A DNA stretch of 10,938 nucleotides from Candidatus Bathyarchaeota archaeon B63. Its GTDB lineage: Archaea; Thermoproteota; Bathyarchaeia; Bathyarchaeales; DTEX01. The stretch is taken from NCBI GenBank assembly GCA_001593845.1, contig LUCF01000011.1:1-10938 (forward strand). Reading direction: 5' to 3'. Below are positions 1-5,558 of this stretch, in pieces. The position numbers and the translations under genes are program-made. A model generated the notes under the pieces. That model ran no database searches and had not been told where the DNA came from. It saw only the letters and a list, made by a program, of their open reading frames with translations. Numbering within the stretch: the stretch's first letter is position 1; every line of letters begins with the position of its first letter.

Positions 1-14
1 TCATGGCTTACACG

Positions 15-392
15 CTACTTCGTTTTGAAGAAGAGCCAGTTCTTCTCTCCCTTAAATCGTAATAGGCAGTATCTTCCCTTTAATCTCTTTCCCTTAATCT
101 CGAAGACTATCTTATGGGGCTTCCTGTCGATGAGGCTGTATGTTCCCTTATCCCATATCTCAACGGTGCCCGCGCCGTACTGGCCCTCCGGGATCGTCCC
201 TTCGAAATCCGCATACTCTAATGGGTGGTCCTCCACTAAGACGGCGAGTCTCCTCAAGCCCTTCTCCGCCGGGGGCTCCTTCGGCACCGCCCAGCTCTTC
301 AGCACGCCGTTCATCTCCAGACGTAGATCCCAATGCAGACGCGTCGCTTGGTGTTTATGTATCACGTAGATCCTTTCTTCTCCGCCGCTCAT
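15..392 (-). CDS. Stand-alone LigD-type 3'-phosphoesterase (DNA end repair)
   Basis: This 125-residue protein is a complete LigD phosphoesterase domain without ligase or polymerase modules. The family removes 3'-phosphates and 3'-terminal ribonucleotides from damaged DNA ends, leaving a 3'-OH for ligation, with a metal such as Mn2+. Visible motifs are HKHQATRLHWDLRLE (residues 12-26), VLKSWAVPK (30-38), EDHPLEYADFEG (54-65) and PEGQYGAGT (68-76). H14, H20, D22, R24, H56 and Y60 match the Pseudomonas LigD active-site residues H42, H48, D50, R52, H84 and Y88 at a constant offset of 28 (numbering recalled from the literature). Free-standing archaeal members are known from Methanosarcina and Korarchaeum. 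The frame stays open to 479, but that extension matches nothing in the domain. ATG 392 is preferred because it follows GAGGGG and begins the conserved part. A TATA-like CAATAAA (434-440 on the plus strand) fits a short leader. Identification is strong; the repair partner is not in the window. Confidence 0.93.
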   Translation of the reverse strand: MSGGEERIYVIHKHQATRLHWDLRLEMNGVLKSWAVPKEPPAEKGLRRLAVLVEDHPLEYADFEGTIPEGQYGAGTVEIWDKGTYSLIDRKPHKIVFEIKGKRLKGRYCLLRFKGEKNWLFFKTK

Positions 393-506
393 CTCCCCTT
401 TGCCCCTCAATATGCATAAGATAACTTTTTCTTCAATAAACTTTTCATATCCATTTAATGACGCCCACCAACCCAACAAGCCTGAACGGCAGGTCTAAAA
501 TCCAGG

Positions 507-524
507 AGCAACCAAAATGTTGCT
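507..524 (-). terminator. Stem-loop at the stop codon of the winged-helix regulator
   Basis: AGCAAC (507-512) and GTTGCT (519-524) form a 6-bp stem with a 6-nt loop, overlapping two bases of the regulator's TAG stop. On the coding (minus) strand a T-rich patch (GGATTTTAGAC) follows shortly after. The arrangement resembles an intrinsic terminator. Archaeal termination depends mainly on T-runs, and this run is short, so the call is tentative. Confidence 0.35.
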
Positions 525-882
525 AACATTCAATTGCTGAAACTGTCTTCTCCATCTTATCGGCTTCTTGCTTGGCTATCTGCAATGACACTTCGGTTAT
601 GATCTCATCAAGCTTCTTCACAAGCGGGTGAGCATTGTTTATTCTGTATAGGGTTGCTCTGCCGATCCTCCTAGTCGGCTTCACTATCCCTAGCTCTTCT
701 AGATCCTTAAAGTACTTATAGAATGTCTGCTTGCTCATTCCCAACTCCCTTATAACCTCAGTCTTGGTGAAGTCAAAGTACGGGTTGTCCATGAAAAAGT
801 CTAATATCCTGAGTTTAGGGGAATTTCCGAACATCTTTATGAGTAAAGTCTCGCCGAGATCCTTGTACCTTACTTCATCCAT
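523..882 (-). CDS. Winged helix-turn-helix transcriptional regulator, probably autoregulated
   Basis: A 119-residue DNA-binding protein of the archaeal single-domain winged-helix type. Residues 19-32 (FGNSPKLRILDFFM) form the entry helix. Residues 37-57 (FTKTEVIRELGMSKQTFYKYF) form the helix-turn-helix. Residues 58-83 give the wing (KPTRRIGRATLYRIN), ending in the HPLVKKL segment common to this family. A C-terminal helix (residues 85-112) probably dimerises. No metal-binding cysteine cluster or ligand domain is seen, so the signal sensed is unknown. The start at 882 is preceded by GGTAGGTAGG on the coding strand, a weak ribosome binding site, and by a palindrome between its TATA box and likely transcription start, so I infer self-repression. 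It lies 131 nt upstream of the phosphoesterase on the same strand, with its own terminator-like hairpin between, so co-transcription is uncertain. Confidence 0.85.
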   Translation of the reverse strand: MDEVRYKDLGETLLIKMFGNSPKLRILDFFMDNPYFDFTKTEVIRELGMSKQTFYKYFKDLEELGIVKPTRRIGRATLYRINNAHPLVKKLDEIITEVSLQIAKQEADKMEKTVSAIEC

Positions 883-893
883 GCATGCCTACC

Positions 894-913
894 TACCTAT
901 TAAATGATAGGTA
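894..913. promoter_or_regulatory. Palindromic operator in the regulator promoter
   Basis: TACCTAT (894-900) and ATAGGTA (907-913) are perfect inverted 7-bp arms around a 6-nt spacer, giving a centre-to-centre distance of 13 bp. The left arm is preceded by a further tandem TACC (890-893). Read for the minus-strand regulator, the site lies just downstream of the TATA-like TTTAAATA (917-924) and over the expected transcription start (about 894). A bound dimer there would block transcription. I did not see a second copy of these arms elsewhere in the window. That the adjacent winged-helix protein binds here is inference. Confidence 0.6.
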
Positions 914-916
914 AAG

Positions 917-948
917 TATTTAAATTTTAACAATTAATGGTTTTATAG
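917..948. promoter_or_regulatory. Back-to-back TATA boxes between two divergent winged-helix genes
   Basis: On the minus strand TTTAAATA (924 down to 917) lies about 38 nt upstream of the regulator's ATG, giving a leader of roughly 12 nt. On the plus strand TTTTATAG (941-948) is centred about 24 nt before ATG 968, as expected for a leaderless transcript of the small divergent gene. TATTTAAATTTTAA (917-930) could alternatively serve the plus strand with a leader of about 20 nt. Assignments rest on spacing alone. Confidence 0.5.
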
Positions 949-967
949 ATGTACTTTGTCCTCATTC

Positions 968-1219
968 ATGGAGGATGAGATTAAAATAATCATTCTAGAC
1001 AAGCTGAGGAAGAGGGGCTGTTGGGGTGGGAGGTATACTCCTCTCGATTCATTGGTCAGGTGGCTAGGAAAGAGGATTAGGGGGAATGGAAGGAGAGTAA
1101 GAGTAGCAATAAGCCAACTCGTTAATGAGGGGTACCTGATCCTCCATAAGAGAGGTAAAACGGTCTCTTTAAATCCGACGAGAAGCAGAGAGATCATAAA
1201 ATTTATAGAAAGAAAGTGA
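968..1219 (+). CDS. Small winged-helix protein with a VSLNP end motif
   Basis: This is an 83-residue basic protein. Residues 1-16 (EDEIKIIILDKLRKRG) are a first helix. A glycine-rich turn CWGGRYTPLDSL (18-29) follows, then a basic helix RWLGKRIRGNGRRVRVAISQLVNEG ending at residue 55, and a beta wing YLILHKRGKTVSLNP (56-70). Small archaeal winged-helix proteins often end their wing in VSLNP, and an RG-WGG-(Y/H)TP start followed by a regulatory-type helix is also recalled from archaeal proteins of unknown function. No enzymatic motif is seen. DNA or RNA binding is the natural guess. The frame opens upstream at TTG 956, but ATG 968 is preferred because its spacing to TTTTATAG suits a leaderless mRNA. 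It is divergent from the palindrome-controlled regulator and may share its control region. Confidence 0.7.
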   Translation: MEDEIKIIILDKLRKRGCWGGRYTPLDSLVRWLGKRIRGNGRRVRVAISQLVNEGYLILHKRGKTVSLNPTRSREIIKFIERK

Positions 1220-1396
1220 CTGAGGTTTTCGATTGTAATGATGGCTTGCGGATTTATTCATTAGAAATAGAAGCCAGAAAGTGCAGCGCCAAAATGGAGA
1301 TCCTTGAAATATACTTATGCGGCTCTCACCGTCCATAATAGCGTTTAATTAGAACCCTTAAATTTCCGCTCTCGTCATCCTCTAAATTGGGTAGCC
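1220..1396. other. Intergenic region before L13e, with a TATA-like box
   Basis: This 177-nt gap is A+T-richer than the flanking genes. CCCTTAAATTT (1356-1366) is a TATA-like element centred about 35 nt before the L13e ATG, giving a predicted leader of about 10 nt. A 14-codon reading frame (1294-1338) is too short and featureless to call. I see no tRNA-like fold and no C/D box pair. Confidence 0.4.
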
Positions 1397-1699
1397 ATGA
1401 TGATCCGTGCATTAGTCAAGAGGAAAAGACGTGTAAGACCTGGCAGGGGCTTCAGTAAAGCAGAGCTGAGAGAGGCTGGCCTGAGCGTGAAGGAGGCATT
1501 GAAGCTTGGAATCCCCGTTGACGTCAGGAGATCCACTAGGCATGAAGAAAACATAGAGGCCCTCAAGTCATTTTTAGTCAGGGGTCCACGGGCCAAGAAG
1601 CCTAAGGAAGCGGAAGCCAGTGATCAGATGAGGGGCATCCCAATGAGCCGAGCGGGGGAGCCCGCCTCAAAATCAGCCTCTAAGCGCATCATAACGTGA
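1397..1699 (+). CDS. rpl13e: Large-subunit ribosomal protein L13e (eL13)
   Basis: This 100-residue basic protein is a short archaeal form of eL13, a 60S/50S surface protein shared by eukaryotes and a subset of archaea. The diagnostic core is residues 11-55: RRVRPGRGFSKAELREAGLS, then VKEALKLGIPVDVRRSTRHEEN. It is followed by the helix IEALKSFL. The tail from about residue 62 is low-complexity and rich in Lys, Ala and Ser, and likely disordered on the ribosome. Two adjacent ATGs (1397 and 1400) could both serve. No clear Shine-Dalgarno element precedes them, consistent with a near-leaderless transcript from the TATA-like box at 1356-1366. The gene stands alone, apart from other ribosomal genes. 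In archaea L13e is mostly found in the TACK and related lineages, so it is a useful taxonomic hint. Confidence 0.9.
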   Translation: MMIRALVKRKRRVRPGRGFSKAELREAGLSVKEALKLGIPVDVRRSTRHEENIEALKSFLVRGPRAKKPKEAEASDQMRGIPMSRAGEPASKSASKRIIT

Positions 1700-1750
1700 G
1701 ACGCTATCGCCGATCCAAGCCGAGCTGGTGATTCTTAACCCTCAGAGTTC

Positions 1751-1763
1751 ATTTTCTCCCTCC
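1751..1763 (+). terminator. Pyrimidine-rich tract after L13e
   Basis: ATTTTCTCCCTCC on the plus strand lies about 50 nt after the L13e stop. Pyrimidine or T-rich tracts are the usual archaeal termination signal. Only one run of four T is present, so this is a weak candidate. Confidence 0.25.
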
Positions 1764-1785
1764 CAAAGGATGACAGGGCCCATTC

Positions 1786-1818
1786 ATCGGTCTCCTCCAG
1801 CGAATGTGAGAGGCCGAT
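1786..1818 (+). repeat. Nine-base-pair stem-loop between L13e and the dCTP deaminase-family gene
   Basis: ATCGGTCTC (1786-1794) pairs with GAGGCCGAT (1810-1818), eight Watson-Crick pairs plus one G-T, around a 15-nt loop. It sits after the pyrimidine tract following L13e and just before the TATA-like TTTATTA (1826-1832) of the next gene. It may be the 3' end of the L13e transcript, an RNA element or an operator. Nothing in the sequence decides between these. Confidence 0.4.
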
Positions 1819-1896
1819 CGAACAGTTTATTAGCTATTTTTTTAAGCGTCACGGTCCTTTATGTTTCGGAGTCCTAGTAGAGGATCGGTGGCGAAG

Positions 1897-2418
1897 ATGT
1901 GCATACTCGGGAAGGACGAGTTAACTAGGCTGATCAATAAGTACAAGTGCATATACCCATTTGATATGAGCCTCCTCGACGGGGACGGCTACGTCTTAAC
2001 GGTTAAGGACGAGGTCACCCTGAATTATCTTGAGCATAGAAACGTGATCTCGAAGGAGGTAGTCTTCACCCCTCCCGGATACGTTGCTCACCTAACAGCG
2101 AAGAGCAAGTATGGCCGCGCCGGCCTCTCATTCCTGAATGCGGCTAAGGTTCACAGCGGGTTCTTGGGGAGGCTTGCGCTGGAGCTCGTTAACCTGAGCA
2201 ATGAGAGGAAGCCGATAACAATTAGGAGGGGAGACCCGCTCATTCACATAGAGTTCATAACTAGGATGGGGAAGCCATCCCCATATGTTGGGGAGTACCA
2301 ATTCCAGTATATGACCGATGAGGAGATAGAGTTTTACATCCCCATCCTGAAGGAGGTCTTTGAGAATTACGATGAGCTGGCGAAGATATGGTTCCGGAAG
2401 AAGCCTCTGAGGGAATAA
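1897..2418 (+). CDS. dcd: dCTP deaminase / dUTPase-family protein
   Basis: This 173-residue trimeric-fold enzyme acts in pyrimidine deoxynucleotide metabolism. The family deaminates dCTP to dUTP and/or hydrolyses dUTP to dUMP, supplying dTMP and keeping uracil out of DNA. Residues 1-10 (MCILGKDELT) match the usual MILSDRDI-type N-terminus. AKSKYGRAGL (68-77) aligns with the family's RSSLARLGL, keeping the catalytic Ser (S70) and Arg (R74). FLGRLALELVN (89-99) carries the presumed catalytic Glu (E96). PYVGEYQFQ (129-137) matches the C-terminal GKYQ-type phosphate-binding segment. The Asp of the family's IDPG turn is His here (VHSG, H86), so the exact reaction cannot be assigned. The frame is open from ATG 1861, which could be leaderless. 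GTG 1888, 4 nt after GAGG, is also possible. ATG 1897 is chosen by N-terminal similarity. It is likely monocistronic. Confidence 0.8.
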   Translation: MCILGKDELTRLINKYKCIYPFDMSLLDGDGYVLTVKDEVTLNYLEHRNVISKEVVFTPPGYVAHLTAKSKYGRAGLSFLNAAKVHSGFLGRLALELVNLSNERKPITIRRGDPLIHIEFITRMGKPSPYVGEYQFQYMTDEEIEFYIPILKEVFENYDELAKIWFRKKPLRE

Positions 2419-2436
2419 TTCCCCTTCATAAATGAA

Positions 2437-2473
2437 GATTTAAATATCCCGTCCCCCTCGATAAAGGAAGGTA
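2437..2473 (+). promoter_or_regulatory. Promoter and ribosome binding site of the L10e-ppsA unit
   Basis: TTTAAATAT (2439-2447) is a strong TATA-like element, about 37 nt before the L10e ATG. GGAAGGT (2466-2472) is a Shine-Dalgarno sequence 7-8 nt before ATG 2480. The predicted transcription start is near 2465-2470, giving a very short leader. A small palindrome TTCAT-AA-ATGAA (2425-2436) abuts the TATA box on its upstream side and might overlap a BRE or regulator site. Confidence 0.55.
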
Positions 2474-2479
2474 AAGAAG

Positions 2480-3007
2480 ATGAAGGCACGCAACTACCGC
2501 CGGGTGAAGGGAATCCCGTACGTGCGGACGGAGTACATACACGGCGCTCCCCAACCGAAGATAGCTAAATTCACGATGGGGCAGCTCTCGGAGAGCCATA
2601 CTCATAGGGTATCCCTCCTCGCACGTAAGAGAGTCCAGATCAGGCATAACGCCTTGGAAGCCGCCCGGATAGCGGCTAACAGGTACCTCCAGAGGAAGCT
2701 GGGAAAGAACTTCTTCCTCCGCATACTTCTCCTGCCGCATGTTGTTCTCCGCGAGAACAAGATGATCTTCGGCGCGCATGCGGATAGGCTTCAGGACGGC
2801 ATGAGGAAGGCCTTCGGGAAGCCCGTAGGGAGAGCCGCGCGCGTCGAGCCTGACCAGCCTGTAGCTGAGGTCTATGTTGAGAAGGCTGGTATTGAGGTTG
2901 CTAAGGAGGCCCTTAGGAGGGCCGGGGCGAAACTGCCCACCCCATACCGGATAGTCATAGAGGAATTAGAAAAGCCAAGTTTAGAGGTGAAAGCTGTTGC
3001 CGGATGA
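2480..3007 (+). CDS. rpl10e: Large-subunit ribosomal protein L10e (uL16)
   Basis: This 175-residue protein is the archaeal/eukaryotic uL16, which sits near the peptidyl-transferase and tRNA accommodation corridor of the large subunit. Recognisable stretches are the N-terminal MKARNYRRVKGIPYVRTEYI (1-20), the GAPQPKIAKFTMG segment (22-34), the RHNALEAARIAANRYLQRKLG core (52-72), the FFLRILLLPHVVLRENKM strand-loop (74-91) and AGADR-like FGAHADRLQDGMRKAFGKPVGRAARV (93-118). Length is typical of archaeal L10e. The start is fixed by a GGAAGGT ribosome binding site. The last 11 nt overlap the start of phosphoenolpyruvate synthase, whose Shine-Dalgarno lies within this gene, so the two are almost certainly co-transcribed and probably translationally coupled. 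Confidence 0.96.
   Translation: MKARNYRRVKGIPYVRTEYIHGAPQPKIAKFTMGQLSESHTHRVSLLARKRVQIRHNALEAARIAANRYLQRKLGKNFFLRILLLPHVVLRENKMIFGAHADRLQDGMRKAFGKPVGRAARVEPDQPVAEVYVEKAGIEVAKEALRRAGAKLPTPYRIVIEELEKPSLEVKAVAG
2984..2990 (+). promoter_or_regulatory. Ribosome binding site that fixes the TTG start of ppsA
   Basis: GAGGTGA (2984-2990) is an almost perfect complement of the archaeal 16S rRNA 3' end. It lies inside the L10e coding sequence, 6 nt before TTG 2997. There is no ATG in frame near the conserved N-terminus that would fit better, so the TTG is accepted. Confidence 0.8.
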
Positions 3008-5384
3008 GAAGAAGTTCGTCCTCTGGTTCGACGAGATAGGCATGGAAGATGTGCCGCTCGTCGGGGGGAAGAGCGCGAGCCTAGGGGAGATGACTAGGAG
3101 AACCGGGGTCCCCGTCCCATACGGCTTCGCAACGACCGCTGAGGCCTACAGGTATTACCTGAAGGCAAACAAACTCGACGAGAAGATGGCGAAGATCCTG
3201 GATGAGATAAAGGACCCCAATGATACTAAGACCCTTCAAAGCGTCGGGGCGAGAATAAGGAGGCTGATCGCTAAGGCTAAGATGCCAAGCGATCTAGAGG
3301 ATGCAATCGTCGATGCATATAAAAAATTAGCTGAGAAGGTTGGCGATGAAGAGCCATTCGTCGCCGTTCGGAGCTCAGCAACGGCGGAGGACCTGCCGGA
3401 TGCGAGCTTCGCTGGCCAGCAGGAGACCTTCCTCAACGTTCAGGGAGCGGAAGAGGTCGTTGAGAAAGTGAAGGAGTGCTTCGCCAGCCTCTTCACCGAC
3501 AGGGCGATATTCTACAGGATCCAGAAGGGCTTCGATCATCTCTCCGTCGCCCTGAGCGCCGCCATTCAGCTCATGGTGTACAGCAAGGCGAGCGGCGTCA
3601 TATTCACATTGGACGTCTCCAACGGGGATAGAAGCGTAGTCCTTATAGAGGCGGGGTATGGATTAGGCGAGTATGTCGTTCAAGGCAAGATAACCCCCGA
3701 TGAATACATAGTCAGGAAATCCGATCTAGCCATCGTCAGAAAGAACGTTCCAAAGAAGACAGTCCAGCTGGTGAGGCTTCCAACCGGGGGAACAGAGGAG
3801 AGGCCCGTCCCGCCTGACCTACAGGACAAGCAGGTTCTGACGGATGAGCAGATCAGGGAGCTGGCGAAGTACGCCATAACCATAGAGGATCACTACAAGA
3901 AGCCGATGGATATCGAGTGGGCCTTGGATGAGAGGACGAATAAGCTATTCATTCTACAAGCCAGACCGGAGACTGTCTGGGCGATCAGAAAAGAGGAGGA
4001 GAAGCCTGAGGCCGAGATAGAGACGACGAAGGAGAGGAAGATACTCGTGCAGGGCCTACCAGCCTCTCCCGGTATAGCTGTGGGCAAGGTTCACATAATC
4101 CCCACGGTCGACAAGATAAACGAGTTCAATAAGGGAGAGATACTCGTCACCGAGATGACCGCGCCCGACTGGGTTCCAGCTATGAGGAAGGCAGCCGCGA
4201 TAGTGACGAACTCAGGAGGCATGACGTGTCACGCGGCCATAGTCTCGAGGGAGCTGGGAATCCCATGCATCGTCGGAACGGCCTCGAGGGGAACACCGGC
4301 GACCGAGGTTCTCCCGGACGGGGCGATGGTGACGGTGGATGCGAAGCTCGGCGTCGTCTACGAGGGTGCCCTAGAAGAGGCAGTTGCGAAGCCTGAGGTC
4401 ACCGGGAAAGCCGTGACCGTCGCGGAGCCGCACATAGTCACAGGAACGAAGGTCTACGTGAACCTAGGTGAGCCGGAGATAGCCGAGAGGGTAGCAGCTC
4501 TCCCGGCTGACGGCGTAGGCCTGCTTAGGCAGGAGTTCGTCTGGAGCAGTGAGATCGGGGAGCATCCGCTCTATCTGATCGAGACTGGGCATCCTGAGAA
4601 GGTAATCGACAGTCTCGCTGAGGCCTTCAGGAAGATCTGCGCCGCCTTCTATCCCAGGCCCGTCATAATGCGCTTCAGCGACTTCAAGTCTTCGGAGTAT
4701 AGGGAGCTCAAGGGCGGAGAGAAGTACGAGCCTGTTGAGCCATCAGCCCTCATGGGCTGGAGAGGCGCCTCGAGATATTATGACCCGAAGTACGTTGAGG
4801 CCTTCAGGCTTGAGGTGAGGGCTGTAAAGAAGGTGCGCGACGAGTTCGGCCTCAAGAACCTGCACGTCATGATCCCGTTCTGCCGAAGAGTCGAGGAGAT
4901 GGAGAAGATCATCAAGATATTCGAGGAGGAGGGCCTCAGAAGGGGGCCTGACTTCAAGGTATGGCTGATGGCTGAGATACCGAGCAACTGCCTCGTGGCT
5001 GACAAGTTCAACAAGTACGTCGACGGCTACAGCATCGGAAGCAACGACCTCACGATGACTATTCTCGGCTGCGACAGGGACAATGAGACGGTAGCGCACC
5101 TCTTCGATGAACGTGACTTGGCGGTCAAACGGGCGATCAGGATGCTCATCAAGCTCGCCCACCGCGACGGAAAGACCGTCAGCATATGCGGGCAGGCTCC
5201 AAGCGTCTATCCGGAGTTCACCGAGTTCCTGGTCAGAAGCGGGATCGACAGTATCTCTGTCAACCCCGACGTAGTCGTGGAGACCAGAAAACTCGTCGCG
5301 ATGGTCGAGCAGCGGATAATGCTTGAGAAGCTAACAGGCAAGGGGATGAGGGAAGACCCGGATCTGGATATCCCCCTTGACTAG
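2997..5384 (+). CDS. ppsA: Phosphoenolpyruvate synthase (pyruvate, water dikinase)
   Basis: This 795-residue enzyme converts pyruvate, ATP and water to phosphoenolpyruvate, AMP and phosphate, the entry step of gluconeogenesis in archaea. Domains in order: an ATP-grasp nucleotide-binding domain (about 10-335; VGGKSASLGEM, RSSATAEDLPDASFAGQQET, DIEWALDE, QARPETVW); the swivelling phosphohistidine domain (about 350-460; NSGGMTCHAAIVSRELGIPC with H412 as phosphate carrier); and the PEP/pyruvate TIM barrel (about 480-785; FSDFKSSEYRELKGGEKYEP, GWRG, MAEIPSN, SIGSNDLT). SICGQAPS carries the catalytic-type Cys at 731. All three domains are intact and length is as for E. coli PpsA (792). GSNDLTM replaces the more usual GSNDLTQ. 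The TTG start overlaps L10e by 11 nt and is supported by GAGGTGA 6 nt upstream. A T-rich tract follows the stop. Confidence 0.97.
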   Translation: MPDEKKFVLWFDEIGMEDVPLVGGKSASLGEMTRRTGVPVPYGFATTAEAYRYYLKANKLDEKMAKILDEIKDPNDTKTLQSVGARIRRLIAKAKMPSDLEDAIVDAYKKLAEKVGDEEPFVAVRSSATAEDLPDASFAGQQETFLNVQGAEEVVEKVKECFASLFTDRAIFYRIQKGFDHLSVALSAAIQLMVYSKASGVIFTLDVSNGDRSVVLIEAGYGLGEYVVQGKITPDEYIVRKSDLAIVRKNVPKKTVQLVRLPTGGTEERPVPPDLQDKQVLTDEQIRELAKYAITIEDHYKKPMDIEWALDERTNKLFILQARPETVWAIRKEEEKPEAEIETTKERKILVQGLPASPGIAVGKVHIIPTVDKINEFNKGEILVTEMTAPDWVPAMRKAAAIVTNSGGMTCHAAIVSRELGIPCIVGTASRGTPATEVLPDGAMVTVDAKLGVVYEGALEEAVAKPEVTGKAVTVAEPHIVTGTKVYVNLGEPEIAERVAALPADGVGLLRQEFVWSSEIGEHPLYLIETGHPEKVIDSLAEAFRKICAAFYPRPVIMRFSDFKSSEYRELKGGEKYEPVEPSALMGWRGASRYYDPKYVEAFRLEVRAVKKVRDEFGLKNLHVMIPFCRRVEEMEKIIKIFEEEGLRRGPDFKVWLMAEIPSNCLVADKFNKYVDGYSIGSNDLTMTILGCDRDNETVAHLFDERDLAVKRAIRMLIKLAHRDGKTVSICGQAPSVYPEFTEFLVRSGIDSISVNPDVVVETRKLVAMVEQRIMLEKLTGKGMREDPDLDIPLD

Positions 5385-5392
5385 CATCCCCA

Positions 5393-5402
5393 TTTTATTT
5401 TA
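5393..5402 (+). terminator. T-rich terminator of the L10e-ppsA unit
   Basis: TTTTATTTTA begins 8 nt after the ppsA stop codon on the coding strand. Such T-rich tracts are the usual archaeal intrinsic termination signal. Confidence 0.5.
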
Positions 5403-5413
5403 GGAATAACCGC

Positions 5414-5441
5414 CCTTCCGAGAAGGACCGCAGGCTCCTTC
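5414..5441 (+). repeat. Two mutually exclusive stem-loops between ppsA and dph2
   Basis: CCTTC (5414-5418) can pair with GAAGG (5422-5426) around a 3-nt loop. The same GAAGGA (5422-5427) can instead pair with TCCTTC (5436-5441) around an 8-nt loop. The two folds compete for one segment. The region lies downstream of the T-rich tract and about 120 nt before dph2. It may be chance, a processed 3' end, or a small regulatory RNA element. Confidence 0.3.
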
Positions 5442-5522
5442 ATGGAATTAAAAGATCTCCGGGCTGATTAGACCGGTCAACAGCCCCTCCGCGGCTCCGC
5501 AAATTCTTAAGCATGACCCTGC

Positions 5523-5554
5523 ATAATATTAATTGATCGATGAGCTTCTGGGAG
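5523..5554 (+). promoter_or_regulatory. Promoter and ribosome binding site of dph2
   Basis: ATAATATTAA (5523-5532) is a TATA-like element centred about 31 nt before the dph2 ATG, predicting a leader of only a few nucleotides. GGGAG (5550-5554) lies 4 nt before the ATG. The same promoter could drive the whole dph2-methyltransferase-csl4-rpoL cluster. Confidence 0.5.
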
Positions 5555-5558
5555 TCAT

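Noticed and set aside
393..479. N-terminal extension of the phosphoesterase to an ATG at 479
   Set aside because: The 29 extra residues match nothing in the family and would run through the likely TATA box and ribosome binding site.
1294..1338. 14-codon reading frame before L13e
   Set aside because: Too short, no ribosome binding site and no recognisable sequence.
1234..1403. C-box-like ATGATGG/ATGATGA sequences suggesting a C/D guide RNA
   Set aside because: No CTGA D box at suitable spacing and no C'/D' pair; the second one is simply the double ATG start of L13e.
4743..5162. 139-codon open frame on the minus strand inside ppsA
   Set aside because: It lies wholly within the conserved TIM-barrel coding region of ppsA, has a charged antisense-like composition and no ribosome binding site or family motif.
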